Assembly (NCBI GenBank): GCA_003116975.1
Contig: BGKB01000147.1
Span: 107,552-171,551, forward strand
Reading direction: 5' to 3'
DNA: 64,000 nt
From: Aurantiochytrium sp. KH105
Lineage: Eukaryota; Sar; Bigyra; Thraustochytrida; Thraustochytriidae
Part shown: positions 47,482 to 57,998 of the stretch, piece after piece
Layout: the number at the start of each line of letters is the position of its first letter
Position numbering within the stretch: the first letter of the stretch is position 1
Translations under genes and position numbers: made by a program
Notes under the pieces: model-generated
Database searches by the model: none
What the model saw: only the letters and a program-made list of their open reading frames with translations
Told to the model about the DNA's origin: nothing

Positions 47482-48804
47482 ATGACGGACAACTCGTCGA
47501 TGATCAAGCAGGCCACGGCCACCGTGGCCGAGGCGATCAAGCTGGACAACGAGAAGGAGTACGCGGAGGCGTACGCCAAGTACCAGCGCGCGCTGGAGAT
47601 GTTCCTGGTCGCGCTCAAGTACGAAAAGAACCCGCGGTCCAAGGAGATCCTCACGAAACGCGTCGAGGGGTACATGGTCCGCGCGGAACAGCTCAAGGAG
47701 GCCATTGACGCGGAGAGGGACAAGCCAAAGGCCGCCGCCGCGGTCGGCAACGGCGGAGGCGCCGAGGACGCCGAAAAGTCCAAGCTGCGCGGCGCGCTCG
47801 CGTCGGCCATCGTCACCGAAAAGCCCAACGTGAGCTGGGACGATGTCGCAGGCCTCGACCGCGCAAAGGCTGCTCTCAAGGAGGCGGTCATTCTTCCCAC
47901 CCGCTTTCCGCAACTCTTCGAGGGCGAAAGGCGCCCCTGGAAGGGCATCCTTCTCTACGGCCCGCCTGGTACTGGTAAATCGTACCTTGCCAAGGCTGTC
48001 GCTACCGAGGCCGACGCGCAGTTCTTCTCCGTGTCTTCCTCGGATCTCGTCTCCAAATGGCAGGGTGAATCCGAGCGCCTCGTGCGCAACCTCTTTGAAA
48101 TGGCCCGCGAGGCCAGGCCCGCCATTATCTTCATTGACGAAGTTGATTCTCTCTGCGGCTCGCGCACCGATGGTGAGAACGACTCCCAGCGCCGCATCAA
48201 GACCGAGTTCCTCGTGCAGATGCAGGGCGTGGGCAAGGACGACAAGGGCCTCCTCGTCCTCGGCGCCACCAACACGCCCTGGAGTCTGGATCCGGCCATG
48301 CGTCGTCGTTTTGAAAAGCGCGTGTATATTTCGCTCCCCGAGAAGGCCGCGCGCAAGAGGCTCTTCGAGCTCTGCATCGGTGAGACCGAGCACACGATGA
48401 CGCGACAGGATCTTGACAGTCTCGCGGAAATGACCGAAGGATACTCTGGCGCAGATGTTTCCATTGCAGTGCGCGAGGCTCTCATGCGGCCCCTGCGTAT
48501 TTGCCAGGAAGCCAAGCAATTCAAGGTGCATCCAGATGACGGCATGTATGAGCCGGTGCCTTTAGAGGAAACTCCAAACTGCTCTCGGTGCCCTCCGCAG
48601 ACGTCCAAGTCCAAGAAGAAACGCTGCGATTCCTGCGGCGCAGTGTTTATCTCTCTGTACGACGTCGAGCCTGACAAGCTCTTTGTCCCGCCTGTCAAGG
48701 CAGAGGACTTTTTCTACGCTGTGGAAAACTCCAACACCTCAGTTTCTCAAAGCGAGCTGGGACGCTTCGACGAGTGGACCGCAGAATTTGGCCAGGATGG
48801 ATAG
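47482..48804 (+). CDS. VPS4: VPS4 AAA ATPase with four-cysteine insert
   Basis: A 440-residue AAA ATPase that disassembles ESCRT-III on endosomes and at division sites. MIT domain at about 5-75 (MIKQATATVAEAIKLDNEKE ... YAKYQRALEMF), Walker A GPPGTGKS (160-167), Walker B IIFIDE with D219-E220, pore loop KWQGESERLV and Arg-finger region MRRRFEKRVY. The C-terminal helix LGRFDEWTAEFGQDG is typical of VPS4. In the beta-domain region the usual linker is replaced by a CX2CX11CX2C arrangement (C367, C370, C382, C385) around a Lys/Ser-rich loop, likely a zinc-binding site. The ATG at 47482 begins MTDNSSMIK. Confidence 0.96.
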   Translation: MTDNSSMIKQATATVAEAIKLDNEKEYAEAYAKYQRALEMFLVALKYEKNPRSKEILTKRVEGYMVRAEQLKEAIDAERDKPKAAAAVGNGGGAEDAEKSKLRGALASAIVTEKPNVSWDDVAGLDRAKAALKEAVILPTRFPQLFEGERRPWKGILLYGPPGTGKSYLAKAVATEADAQFFSVSSSDLVSKWQGESERLVRNLFEMAREARPAIIFIDEVDSLCGSRTDGENDSQRRIKTEFLVQMQGVGKDDKGLLVLGATNTPWSLDPAMRRRFEKRVYISLPEKAARKRLFELCIGETEHTMTRQDLDSLAEMTEGYSGADVSIAVREALMRPLRICQEAKQFKVHPDDGMYEPVPLEETPNCSRCPPQTSKSKKKRCDSCGAVFISLYDVEPDKLFVPPVKAEDFFYAVENSNTSVSQSELGRFDEWTAEFGQDG

Positions 48805-49216
48805 AAGGGAAATGCCTTTTTCCACCATCCTTGTCCCTTTTTTCCTCTCTTCTTCTTTTTTTCTTTTCCCTTTTCATTGACATTCATAGCCAGCAAGCGA
48901 AAAGCAATAGGCGTACAAAACAAATACAAGCGGACGTGTTTTTCTTTTCTTCGTGCTTCTTTTCAATTCGTTTCTCGTCTTTTTCCCATGTCTTGAATTA
49001 TGAACGCATCTTCGTTTGCGCCAATCGCACTCACGGAGAAAGATGTTCTTGGTAGGCGATGAAGATATACTCCACTCCATTCATTCATTCCAAATGCGAG
49101 GTATTGCTCGCAACGTGCCAGTCTCTCTCTCTCTTCGTGATCGACCGCTCTCTATAAAGTCGATATACAAAGAGGCTTTTCCTCGGATGCTCTCTCGCCA
49201 TAGTCAACGTTCACCT
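48805..49216. other. convergent intergenic region, VPS4 / CENP-C
   Basis: T-rich 3' flanks, no gene seen. Confidence 0.55.
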
Positions 49217-51340
49217 TCAGACCGCCCCGCTTGTTTCTGCCTCTGACGAGGACTCGGCCGAGTGGTCCGTGGCGGCGTCGTCTCCGGGGCCAATCGGCGG
49301 CTTGACAAGAACAAAATTCACACGCGCTCGCTTCGTCTCTGAAAAATTGCGCAAGCCATAGCTCGTATGGCGGGGAACCCAAAAGTGGTCCCCTGCGGAC
49401 AACTTGTAGCTGTTGTTCTCTATCTGAACGACGACAGCGCCCGGCTGGGCTTCAGAGACGATGAAGATTTGTGTGAACCCCAACGAGCCCTCCACCGGTT
49501 TGCAGCACAACGGCGGGAGATCGCACACACCCGAAATGAAGCGACTATCCTCAAAAGCTGCCCCTGCAAGAGCGTTCGAGGCTGCAACACGTTTGCCACT
49601 CAATGTTGTAAAATGAGCGTCCCCATCTCCTGGCATTTCTTCCAGCTCAATATCCTCAGCGCGACGAATGACCACCGAGTCCATCACCGTGTTGCCTTCT
49701 GGATCGCGATGAGTCACGGAGACATCCGAAGACTGTAATACGAGACCTTTCGGGTACTTGACAGGCTTAGCATCCTCAAAGAATAAATTGGACTCGTTCT
49801 CCTTTTCCTTTTTCGATTTCTTGCGGCTACCCGTTGCTGACGATGCTCCGCCATCATGCCTGCGTTTCTTTCTTCGTTTGGGAGGCGCTGGGGTCACGAA
49901 ACTGTCTGATTTCTCGGCGCCTACGACCTCGTCAATGTAGACACCCAATTCCTTGTCCCTCTTACGTTGCTGAATTAAGCGCTCGCCCTTCCAGTGGTCA
50001 AGGGTTTGCCAGCGCTTACGAAGCGACCGTCTCCGCCCAGGCGTCACCGGGTCTTTGCTTGGATCAAAGACAGGCTCAACGATACGCCGCGGCTTACGTT
50101 CTGCGGTGCGGTAAGAGGCGTCAAGGTTGTCCTTCTCGTCGTCTTCGTCGTTCTCGTCCGCATCGTCGTCACGACGTGCACTCCCGGACCGTCGCGTGTC
50201 TTCAGACCCTGGTGCATCGCGGAAAGAAAATGAGACGGGGGTGGCCAAAGAGCCTCTGCGTCCTGACGACGACGAAGATGACATTGTCGACATCGATACC
50301 GCCCCCCCCGTGTACGGTGCATTGCTGTCGACACTTGATCGCGACGTCGCGGGTGTCACGGCGAAATCGCGAGACCGTCTTGACGCGCTCGACCTGGCCG
50401 TCTCGATTGTTCGTGACGTAGCGCGCGATCGCTGTGTACTTGAACGCAACGAGGAACGCGATGAAGAACCGCGTGAGATGGGCGTCAGCGCAATCGAAGG
50501 TGACGTCGCGCTGCGGATCGTCGGGTCATGAGCGCTGTCGTCAGCCTCGCCATCATTAGACTGAATGTCCGTGCTCGCAAGGATATCGAGCATGTTGGTT
50601 GCTTCAAGCGGGGTGGAGTCTTCGCCACCGGTGCTGCTGACTGCATCATTCTCTTCGTTTTCGCCTCCGAACGTCACGAGCGTATCCTCTTGTTCTTCGG
50701 GCCGGAGCAAGCGTCCATGTTTCTGGCGCAGACTGCTCAAAGAGCCGCCAGTGAGTCTGCTGGCGGACTTGCGGTGCTTCTTCACGCTGGAAGGTGTAGC
50801 AGAGCTAAGTTGCAGCGTAGGAGGCGACAGCGGCGATGCAGCTTGTGCCACCTTTTGCACAGAAAAACGAACACTTTTTTGGGATCGGGGGGACCTTTTC
50901 AATCGCGGAGACTTTCGAAGTGCACTGCGCGGTGGAGGAGCATGCAGCGCCGCCACGGGTCTTGGGGCGGGCGATTGCCGCGAGGTCGAAATCATTTTGC
51001 GAATGCCCAGAGCGTCAGAGTCATCCGAATCGTCAGCACCATCATTATAAGCAGATATGGTCGCGAGTGATGGGCTACCAGGTTCTTCTTTCATGGCCCC
51101 AGTATCCTTGGCAGGGCTGGATGAAATGAGGAGAATCGCATTCTTTCCGAGAGACTTTTGCGTCTCGAGCGTGGGCTGAGCGGTGGCCCGGTTTCGGCTC
51201 GGGCTCGAGGTTACGGACGCAGTCGACGCGGGTCCAGTTCGCGTGAAGCCGCCCTCTGTACTGCTGTCATCGTCAGGTTGAAGAACTTCTCCGCGCTGAC
51301 CGTAATTTTCGGCTTCGTCATCGTTATCATCCTGGAAATT

Positions 51341-51382
<42 letters not shown>

Positions 51383-51923
51383 TGCATTCAAATCGCCAAG
51401 CATTAGCTTGCGTGATCGGCGTGATCCTCCTTTTGATTTGCGATCTGTGCTCCAGAAAGCACTAACGGAATCCAAACCCAGAGAGTCTTTTCGCGGAGTT
51501 GCGCGCTTGGTCTTGCCGAGTCTGTCACGTCGTGTCGGGGTTTTGCTTGTCGAGCGAAGGCGTCTCGAAGGTTTGTCCCAGGCTCGAGGTGTCGACTTTG
51601 TCGCTTTCTTCTCCTCCTTCTGTTCTACTACTTCTTCTTCTTCTTCTTCTAGTTTGTCATCATCGCCCTCATCGAGGCCACCATCGAGTGTTCGTCGCTG
51701 TGCGCGTGAAGAAGAAACTGGTGAGTAAATCGTTGCGGTCGACCATTGTCGAGACCAAAACGCGCGCTTTCAAGCCATGCTACAGCGTTTGCGAACTTAC
51801 CCTTGCGCTCCTCCCTCTCCTCGTGCGTCCCCTTGCGCGCCTTCGCGCCCTCTCCCCAGCATCTGCCCCCTCGCCGCGCGACGCGACCGGCGCGCCGAGA
51901 TCATCATTCTGCGCGGACTGCAT
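49217..51923 (-). CDS. CENPC: CENP-C (Mif2) centromere protein, two exons
   Basis: Modelled on the minus strand as exons 51923-51801 and 51697-49217, giving 867 residues. The first exon starts MQSAQNDDLGAPVASRGEG, the donor is AGG/GTAAGT, the acceptor CGCGCACAG, and the join is phase 0 (SAR to RRTLDGG). Without this exon the frame has no ATG upstream of an internal TTG. The CENP-C motif is at about 595-614 (GRRRSLRKRWQTLDHWKGER), which binds the CENP-A nucleosome. The C-terminal cupin dimerisation fold (about 777-838) shows GFTQIFIVSEAQPGAVVVQI and AGDHFWVPRHTSYGLRNFSE. The N-terminal half is disordered with Asp runs from ATC repeats. It is the platform of the inner kinetochore. Confidence 0.9.
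51698..51800 (-). other. 103-base intron in CENP-C gene
   Basis: Consensus donor GTAAGT and acceptor GCACAG on the minus strand; it contains in-frame stops. Confidence 0.75.
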
Positions 51924-52831
51924 CTTGGGCTTCTCCGGGCCGACAGACAGCCAGCCAGCCTCACGTCAGCAACCAGACGCGCAGCCCTGCGAACGCGCCG
52001 CAGAAAGTGATGGCGCGCCTATGTCGAGCGAGCGAGCAGCGCACCGTGTCCACGGCTCGCGTCGGGGTTATGATCGTGCTTGGTCTCGGCTGGCAAGGGA
52101 AAAAAAAATTCAAACGGCCTATTTTTGTATTGGGCCAAAGCTGCGAGCTCTTCCGAGTGAGTCACTGGCAGGCTGTCGGGGAATGACTGTGCGTCAAGCT
52201 CAATGCAGAGGCGGTCGATGACGAGATCTCGCAAGCCTAAGCTCCAAGCGCCTTTTGAGACTGTCTCGGGCGCGGCGCACGCCTTCAAAGGCGGGTATTA
52301 ACGCGATGGGCCTCGTGCATGTGAAACCATCTGCGCTTGCACTCGAGAATGGGATGGTTAAACGAGGAGATGATTTGCTAACCGCGCGTCTCTTATGTAG
52401 CCTCGGCTTTGTTTGCGTGGCTGCAACGTTACGACCTTGTCGGTACCCTCATAAGGAAAAAGGTCTTTCAGCATGAAGCGGAGCGGTTTTATGTTGACGA
52501 CATGTCAGGCTCGAATTTCATGGCGCTGTCAGCACCTCTCTACTCCATTCTAGACATTTCCTGCCACCAAATCAAGACGAGCAACTGGCCGCAGGTGGAC
52601 TCTTTGCTCGTCGCAACGGTGCCACCATGTAGCAGCTGCAGCTGCTCGTAAGAGCGATGGACATGTTCAAGGCGTCCCTCCCTCGATCGACCAAGACTTG
52701 GAATCAAATCCCGATCGAAGAACCCCGAAGGCGGACGCTCGCAGTCGCTTGCAGAGTGTACCAGGTCTGGCGCGCCGCGCAAGGAGCTCGGACGAGGCGA
52801 CGCGAAGAAGAGGACGGGACGCGGGGGAACG
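51924..52831. other. intergenic with a coding-like fragment
   Basis: Upstream of CENP-C and of the small membrane protein gene. A minus-strand frame at 52100-52240 reads protein-like (VIDRLCIELDAQSFPDSLPV) but has no start or partner. A plus-strand fragment is listed separately. Confidence 0.35.
52305..52651 (+). other. possible SAM-like exon pair of an unresolved gene
   Basis: Removing a 44-base GT-AG interval (52357-52400, with TGCTAAC near its end) joins CACTREWD to ASALFAWLQRYDLVGTLI, then FQHEAERFYVDDMSGSNFMA. The W ... WL ... YDL ... G-S-x-F-x-x-L pattern is weakly like a SAM domain. There is no start codon and the 3' end is unclear, so it may be a remnant. Confidence 0.25.
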
Positions 52832-53359
52832 ATGGAGCGCCTCGAGGAGATGGTGCAACTGCGGCGGCAGTTCGACGACGACGAGACGATGCCGCTGCGA
52901 CCCGGCGTGGCCCTGGCGCTGCACGTTGTGACGCGGGCCACGGCGCTCGGCGCCGCGGCGGGCCTGCTGGGCGGCCTTGTACGCGGCATCGCAAAGTCTT
53001 CTCTCACGGCCGTCGCCAGCACAGCCGCCTTCGGCACTCTGAGCGGATCGCTCGTTGGAGCCGGAATGCTATCGAGCAAGGTGCTCACCAAGCCCGACAG
53101 CTTTGACGCCGATGGCGTGCGTGATCGTGCGCTGCGTTTGGCCAACAATCCGGCACAGACCCGCTTTGACGATCGTTCCCGCCTGGTCGTTCCTGGACTC
53201 GCTGCAACTGCAGCTGTGACCCCGCTCCGCGTCTCGCTCCCCACGCGGCTCCTTTTTGGCATCGGCCTCGGCTTTGAGGTCTGCTTCGTACTCATGGTAA
53301 TGGAAATGCGCGAGCAAAAGGCCAAACTCGGCGAGCAGCAGCTTCGCACAATGGAGTGA
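52832..53359 (+). CDS. small membrane protein, unknown function
   Basis: A 175-residue protein starting MERLEEMVQLRRQFDDDETM. After the charged N-terminus come several Gly/Ala-rich hydrophobic segments: about 25-51 (ALALHVVTRATALGAAAGLL), 57-82 (SLTAVASTAAFGTLSGSLVG) and 133-158 (RLLFGIGLGFEVCFVLMVME). A polar loop (KPDSFDADGVRDRALRLANN) lies between. Glycine-zipper-like helices of this type are common in mitochondrial inner-membrane proteins, but I recognise no family. It converges on the GFAT gene about 240 bases away. Confidence 0.7.
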   Translation: MERLEEMVQLRRQFDDDETMPLRPGVALALHVVTRATALGAAAGLLGGLVRGIAKSSLTAVASTAAFGTLSGSLVGAGMLSSKVLTKPDSFDADGVRDRALRLANNPAQTRFDDRSRLVVPGLAATAAVTPLRVSLPTRLLFGIGLGFEVCFVLMVMEMREQKAKLGEQQLRTME

Positions 53360-53597
53360 TATATACATTGCCATACTGCCGCAAGCCATTGCCGCAACGA
53401 AGTCGATTGATAAGTTTCCGAGCCTTTTCTCGACTATCGCGTCACAATCGAATGGGCACTGATTTGTCTCCTCTATCGCGTCCGCCTCCGTCACGTCACA
53501 TCAAGTTTACAACATGTCTATACTCATGTTCCATTCTTTGCAAATTTACTTTCACATACACACACACGCTCAGGTTGAGCGGTAGGCTATGGTATTC

Positions 53598-55655
53598 TCA
53601 CTCGACAGTAACGCTCTTGGCGAGATTGCGGGGCGTGTCAATTTCGCAGCCACGGTAGTCGGCAATGTAGTAGGCCAAAAGCTGCAGCGGGATGCCCGTA
53701 ATCATGGCGGAAAAGTATTCGCTCGTAATGGGGGTTTCAATGACAAACTCTGCCAAGTCGTCAAGATCGTGGTTGCCCTCGTCCGTAATGATGACCACAG
53801 AGCCTTTGCGCGCCACGACCTCCTGGACGCCAGACTTGACCTTTTCGTAAATGACATCTGACTTGGGCGCCAAAATGACGACGGGCATCATCTCGTCAAT
53901 GAGCGCAATGGGCCCGTGCTTCATCTCGGCTGCCGCATAGCCTTCGGCGTGAATGTAACTGATCTCCTTGAGCTTGAGTGCACCCTCGAGGGCGACGGGA
54001 AAGTTCGTTCCGCGACCAAGATACAAGAAGTTGTGCGCATAGCGATAAGTGGACGCCATGTTTTGGATCTTGTTGAGCGTGTCTTCGTTGAGCATGCGCG
54101 CAATCTTGTCCGGGATCTCGGCCAGCTCCAAGCCGAGCCTGTTGGCCTCGTCTTGCAAGAGGGCGCCAGTCCGGACGGCCAGCACAAGCGTGAACATGCT
54201 CAGCGCCATGACCTGGCCCGTGAACGCCTTGGTGGACGCCACGCCGATCTCGGGTCCAATGTGGAGATAAATGCCGGCGTCCGTCTCGCGCGCGATGCTT
54301 GAGCCAACAACGTTGACAATGCCCACACAGAGACAGCCATGCTTTTTGGCCACGCGAACTGCCTCGAGAGTATCCGCCGTCTCGCCGGACTGGCTAATGA
54401 CAATCACCACATCGTCCTTGAAAAGGACTGGGTTGCGGTATCGGAATTCGGACGCGTACTCTACCTCGACTGGGATCTTGGCAAGAGTCTCGATGAGATA
54501 CTCGCCGACGAGAGCAGCGTGCCAAGACGTTCCGCAGCCACAGATGATGATGCGACGCGCCTTGGCGAGGCGATCGAGCGCTGGCATGAGGCCTCCGAGC
54601 GTGACTTTGCCCGAGAGCGGGTCGAGGCGGCCTCGCATGCAGTCGCGGAGCACACGAGGTTGCTCCATGATCTCCTTGAGCATAAAGTGCCGGTATCCGC
54701 CCTTTTCAATGGTCTGCAGGTTCATTTTGAGCTCGTGCATCTGGCGAATTACCTCCCCGGAGATTGCCTTGTTCGACAGCGTCATTTGACGCATGATGCG
54801 CGAGTCAAGCTTGTGAGACATCATCGGACCCTCGTCCTCGGAGGAGAAGACTCCAGCGCTCTGATCGGCGCCCTCGTCGCCTCCTGCAGCTGACGTCTCC
54901 CCAGCTTCGACGAGCAAGCTGTCCCGCTTCATGCTCGAGACCGAAAACGAGTACTTGGTCTTGCCGGTTTCCTGATCTTGTTCTCGCTGGCAGCTGACGA
55001 TGTCCTCCTCTTCCAAGTACACGACCTTGGCCGTGAGACCCACGACAGCAGTCGCGTCGGAGGCGAGCACGAGGGAATCGTCGCTAACGCCAAGAATCAG
55101 CGGCGATCCACGCCGGGCGCCAACAAGGACGTCGGGCTTGCTTTCGTCCACAACGGCGATGCCATAGGCACCCCGAACCTGAGTGAGAGCAAGACTCACC
55201 GCGCCAGCGAGCGAGAGGTTGGGCTCAAGCGACTGCACGTGGCGGATGAGCGCGGCCAGAACCTCGGTGTCGGTGTCCGAGACGAATTCATAGCCCATGG
55301 CCGAGAGCTTCTTCTTGAGGCTCGAGTGGTTCTCAATGATGCCATTGTGCACGATGGCCAGCTTGCCGTCCGAGGAGGCGTGCGGGTGGGCATTGATTGC
55401 CGTCGGCGGGCCGTGGGTGGCCCAGCGAGTATGGGCAATACCAAGACTGGCATTGCCCTTGAAGTTGCGCCCGGCTACTGCCTGTTCCAGATTTGCGACC
55501 TTGCCGGCCTGCTTTTCAATTTCTAGCTTTGCGCCGTCGCGCGTGATTACGCACATGCCTGACGAGTCATATCCCCGATACTCCATGCGCTTCAATCCCT
55601 CGAGGAGGACCGCGACCGTTTCGCCATCGCCGAGATACGCGATGATGCCGCACAT
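53598..55655 (-). CDS. GFPT: glutamine-fructose-6-phosphate aminotransferase (GFAT)
   Basis: A 685-residue enzyme that makes glucosamine-6-phosphate, the first step to UDP-GlcNAc, chitin-like walls and glycans. Met1 is followed by the N-terminal nucleophile Cys2 (MCGIIAYLG), then the glutaminase domain (RMEYRGYDSSG, HTRWATHGPPTAINAHPH). Two SIS domains follow from about residue 350 (ICGCGTSWHAALVGEYLIET, VISQSGETADTLEAVRVAKK, GTNFPVALEGALKLKEISYI), ending CKSVTVE-like at the C-terminus as in this family. The interdomain insert of ~50 residues (residues ~230-285) is typical of eukaryotic forms and may carry regulatory phosphorylation sites (SSMKRDSLLVE). Confidence 0.97.
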   Translation of the reverse strand: MCGIIAYLGDGETVAVLLEGLKRMEYRGYDSSGMCVITRDGAKLEIEKQAGKVANLEQAVAGRNFKGNASLGIAHTRWATHGPPTAINAHPHASSDGKLAIVHNGIIENHSSLKKKLSAMGYEFVSDTDTEVLAALIRHVQSLEPNLSLAGAVSLALTQVRGAYGIAVVDESKPDVLVGARRGSPLILGVSDDSLVLASDATAVVGLTAKVVYLEEEDIVSCQREQDQETGKTKYSFSVSSMKRDSLLVEAGETSAAGGDEGADQSAGVFSSEDEGPMMSHKLDSRIMRQMTLSNKAISGEVIRQMHELKMNLQTIEKGGYRHFMLKEIMEQPRVLRDCMRGRLDPLSGKVTLGGLMPALDRLAKARRIIICGCGTSWHAALVGEYLIETLAKIPVEVEYASEFRYRNPVLFKDDVVIVISQSGETADTLEAVRVAKKHGCLCVGIVNVVGSSIARETDAGIYLHIGPEIGVASTKAFTGQVMALSMFTLVLAVRTGALLQDEANRLGLELAEIPDKIARMLNEDTLNKIQNMASTYRYAHNFLYLGRGTNFPVALEGALKLKEISYIHAEGYAAAEMKHGPIALIDEMMPVVILAPKSDVIYEKVKSGVQEVVARKGSVVIITDEGNHDLDDLAEFVIETPITSEYFSAMITGIPLQLLAYYIADYRGCEIDTPRNLAKSVTVE

Positions 55656-56234
55656 TTTCCCTGAAGATGCGCGTTAATTCGGGGCCGCAGATGATCGATT
55701 TGCAGTGGAGCAGCAAGGCAGGGCGCGTCCGGCGTCGCCAAGCAGGTTCCGCCCACGTTGATAAGGCACGCCCCTTTCCGACCGCCCCCCTGTGCGGCTG
55801 CGTCGCTGTACCGCTGTGCCACTGTGCGTCCGATAAGAGTGGGCGGTCGATCAGCTCACGCCAGCTTGGCGCAAAGAACACCTCCTCGACTTGCACGAGG
55901 CGAGGCAAGCCCTTTCCGCGCACCAGTCTTTGCCGCGGCAGGGGTTGCCAGCGACGGTCTGCAGCTGGCGCACGCGCCACGTTCGCCTTGCCTGTTCGAC
56001 GTGCGCGCGCACTTTGGCCAAAGCACTGTAGCCGGTACTGTTGCAAGTTGCGGTTTTGCTCTGAGGGTCGCGAACTGCGAACTGCGGAACTCCAAAGGTG
56101 GTCGGCCAGCCAGCCTTGTCTTCCACTCTGGTAGACCAGATTCATGTAAGCAGCAAGAACAGGAGCTATTGCAAGGTCTACAGAAAGGATTGAGTATAAA
56201 TAATTCGAAAGCAACTTGAAGCAGCCACACAAAG
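55656..56234. other. GFAT upstream region
   Basis: No supported gene; GC-rich near the GFAT start, then mixed composition up to the tandem array. Confidence 0.45.
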
Positions 56235-56845
56235 TCGAGACTGAAAATGTTAGATCTTCCTCCACCGTGGCAGAGTAGGTCCAGTCGCCGTCATATCGAT
56301 CCTGCTCAGCTGAGGGTTGAGACCGGAGATGTTAGATCTTACGAGTCATTTGCTGAGCCTTCCACCGTGGCAGTATGCCTAGTTGCCTTCATACGCAGTT
56401 AAGATTAAGACCGAAGATGTGAGATCTTATGTGTCGAGCCTTCCACCGTGGCAGGAGGCCTAGCTGCCGTCATATGCAGTCAAGATTGAGACCGAAGGTA
56501 TTAGATCTTTCAAGCCATGTGCTGAGCCTTCCACCTTGGCAGGAGGTCTAGGTCTCGTCATATCGATCCTTTTCGCAAACGAGGTTGAGACTGAAGATGC
56601 TAGATTTTCCATTACTGGGTCCTCCACCGTGGCAGGAGGCCTAGTTGCCGTCATACGCAGTCAAGATTGAGACCAAAGTTGTGAGATCTTTCGAGTCATT
56701 TGCTGAGCATCTCAACGTGGAAGTAGGCCTAGTCACCGTTATATTGATCATCTTCGCAGTCAAGATTGAAACCGAAGGTATTAGATCTTTCGAGCGATGT
56801 GCTGAGCCTTCCACCGTGGTGGGAGGCCTGGTTGACGCCGGATCG
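56235..56845. repeat. degenerate 80-105 bp tandem array (about 6.5 units)
   Basis: Units begin TTCCACCGTGGCAGGAGGCC and contain TAGTTGCCGTCATA, CAGTCAAGATTGAGACCGAA, TTAGATCTTTCGAG and TGTGCTGAGCC. Unit starts are near 56261, 56369, 56440, 56529, 56622, 56710 and 56809. Unit lengths vary (about 72-108 bases) and not in multiples of three, and frames contain stops, so it is not a coding repeat as it stands. Two unit types alternate, with and without an ATCGATCC/ATTGATCAT insert. Confidence 0.85.
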
Positions 56846-57281
56846 AGGTAGGAAAGCAGGAAAATTGGAAGGCCTTTCATTCTGGCAGTAGCTGTAGCTG
56901 CCGCCACCAAAGCAAGAATTTTTGAAATTCCAAACTCTTCGGTGGACTTCAACTCTGGCAAATTGAGACAGACGATGGGAAAAACTGCGCATTACCTGGA
57001 ATTCATGTTTGATTGTCAGTCAACAACGTGCTGAGCAAGTGAGGTGTCATGTTGAGACGAGGAAACTGCATTTGTAGAAGAAGCTTGCGATAAGTTAGAG
57101 AGAGAGAGAGAGAAAACTAAATATTTCGTTGTTGTTTTTTCCTTTCCTTTTCTTTTACTTTTTGTGCGAGAGAGAGAGAGAGAGAGAAAGAAAAGAGAAA
57201 GATTGTGTGAAGGATTCGCGAAGAAGAGGACAAGGCGGGTCGTCAACTTGCAAGTCGTGGCGTTTCAGACGCCAGAGCTAA
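56846..57281. other. intergenic with GA repeats
   Basis: (GA)n runs at about 57094-57113 and 57168-57187 separated by a T-rich stretch; otherwise AT-rich sequence. No gene seen. Confidence 0.5.
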
Positions 57282-57916
57282 TTACATCATTTCGACGTCG
57301 CCGTCATTGTCGCTGCCTTTGTTGTCCGCTGCACCATCATCCCCGTCGACTTCGCCGAGAATCTCGATGCTAGGATGAGGATTGAGAGGAGCCTGCGGTG
57401 CTCGTGAAGGCCGACCACCGTTTGCGTAAGAATTATAGTCCCTACTGAAAGGGACCATGTCGCCTCTTCGAAAGGGCACCATTTGCAACTGAGAAGGGTC
57501 GTACTTCGCGGCAGGAACGTCTCCATCACAAATGCGTGGAAAACGAACCGCGCTGTTGACGGAAGCAGGTGGCTCTGGCCCATGCTTGCGCTGATACAAG
57601 ACCATTTGGAGCTGCGAGGGGTCCAACACGCGTTCCGCTTCTTCCTTTGTGATACCGCTCATGGGCTCTTGAGCCTGAGTCTGAGCCTGAGCTTGGGCTT
57701 GACCGAACATGGGACCCTCTGCCATTTCGGGTGGATTCAAGCGTGCCTTCTTGGATGGCAATGAGGCGGCTGCCGGAGTCATCGTCTCGCCTGCTGCGAA
57801 TGGGTCCACATTCTCTGCACGGCGTTTGCTGCGTGTCACAGGCGGCCCGCCGAATAACTGTTGCTGCTGTTGCTGCTGCTGCTGTTGTTGCTGCGTCCCG
57901 AACTGCCCAAGCGGGG

Positions 57917-57998
<82 letters not shown>

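Noticed and set aside
46945-48531. 528-codon frame antisense to VPS4
   Set aside because: It mirrors the highly GC3-biased VPS4 coding strand, a common artefact.
51473-51475. TTG as the start of CENP-C
   Set aside because: The frame continues upstream with acidic coding sequence, and a consensus splice pair leads in phase to an exon with a good ATG at 51923.
56641-56961. Repeat-protein gene in the tandem array (peptides like DLIPSVSILTAYDG)
   Set aside because: Unit lengths are not multiples of three and stops interrupt every frame, so the repeated peptides are a by-product of the DNA repeat.
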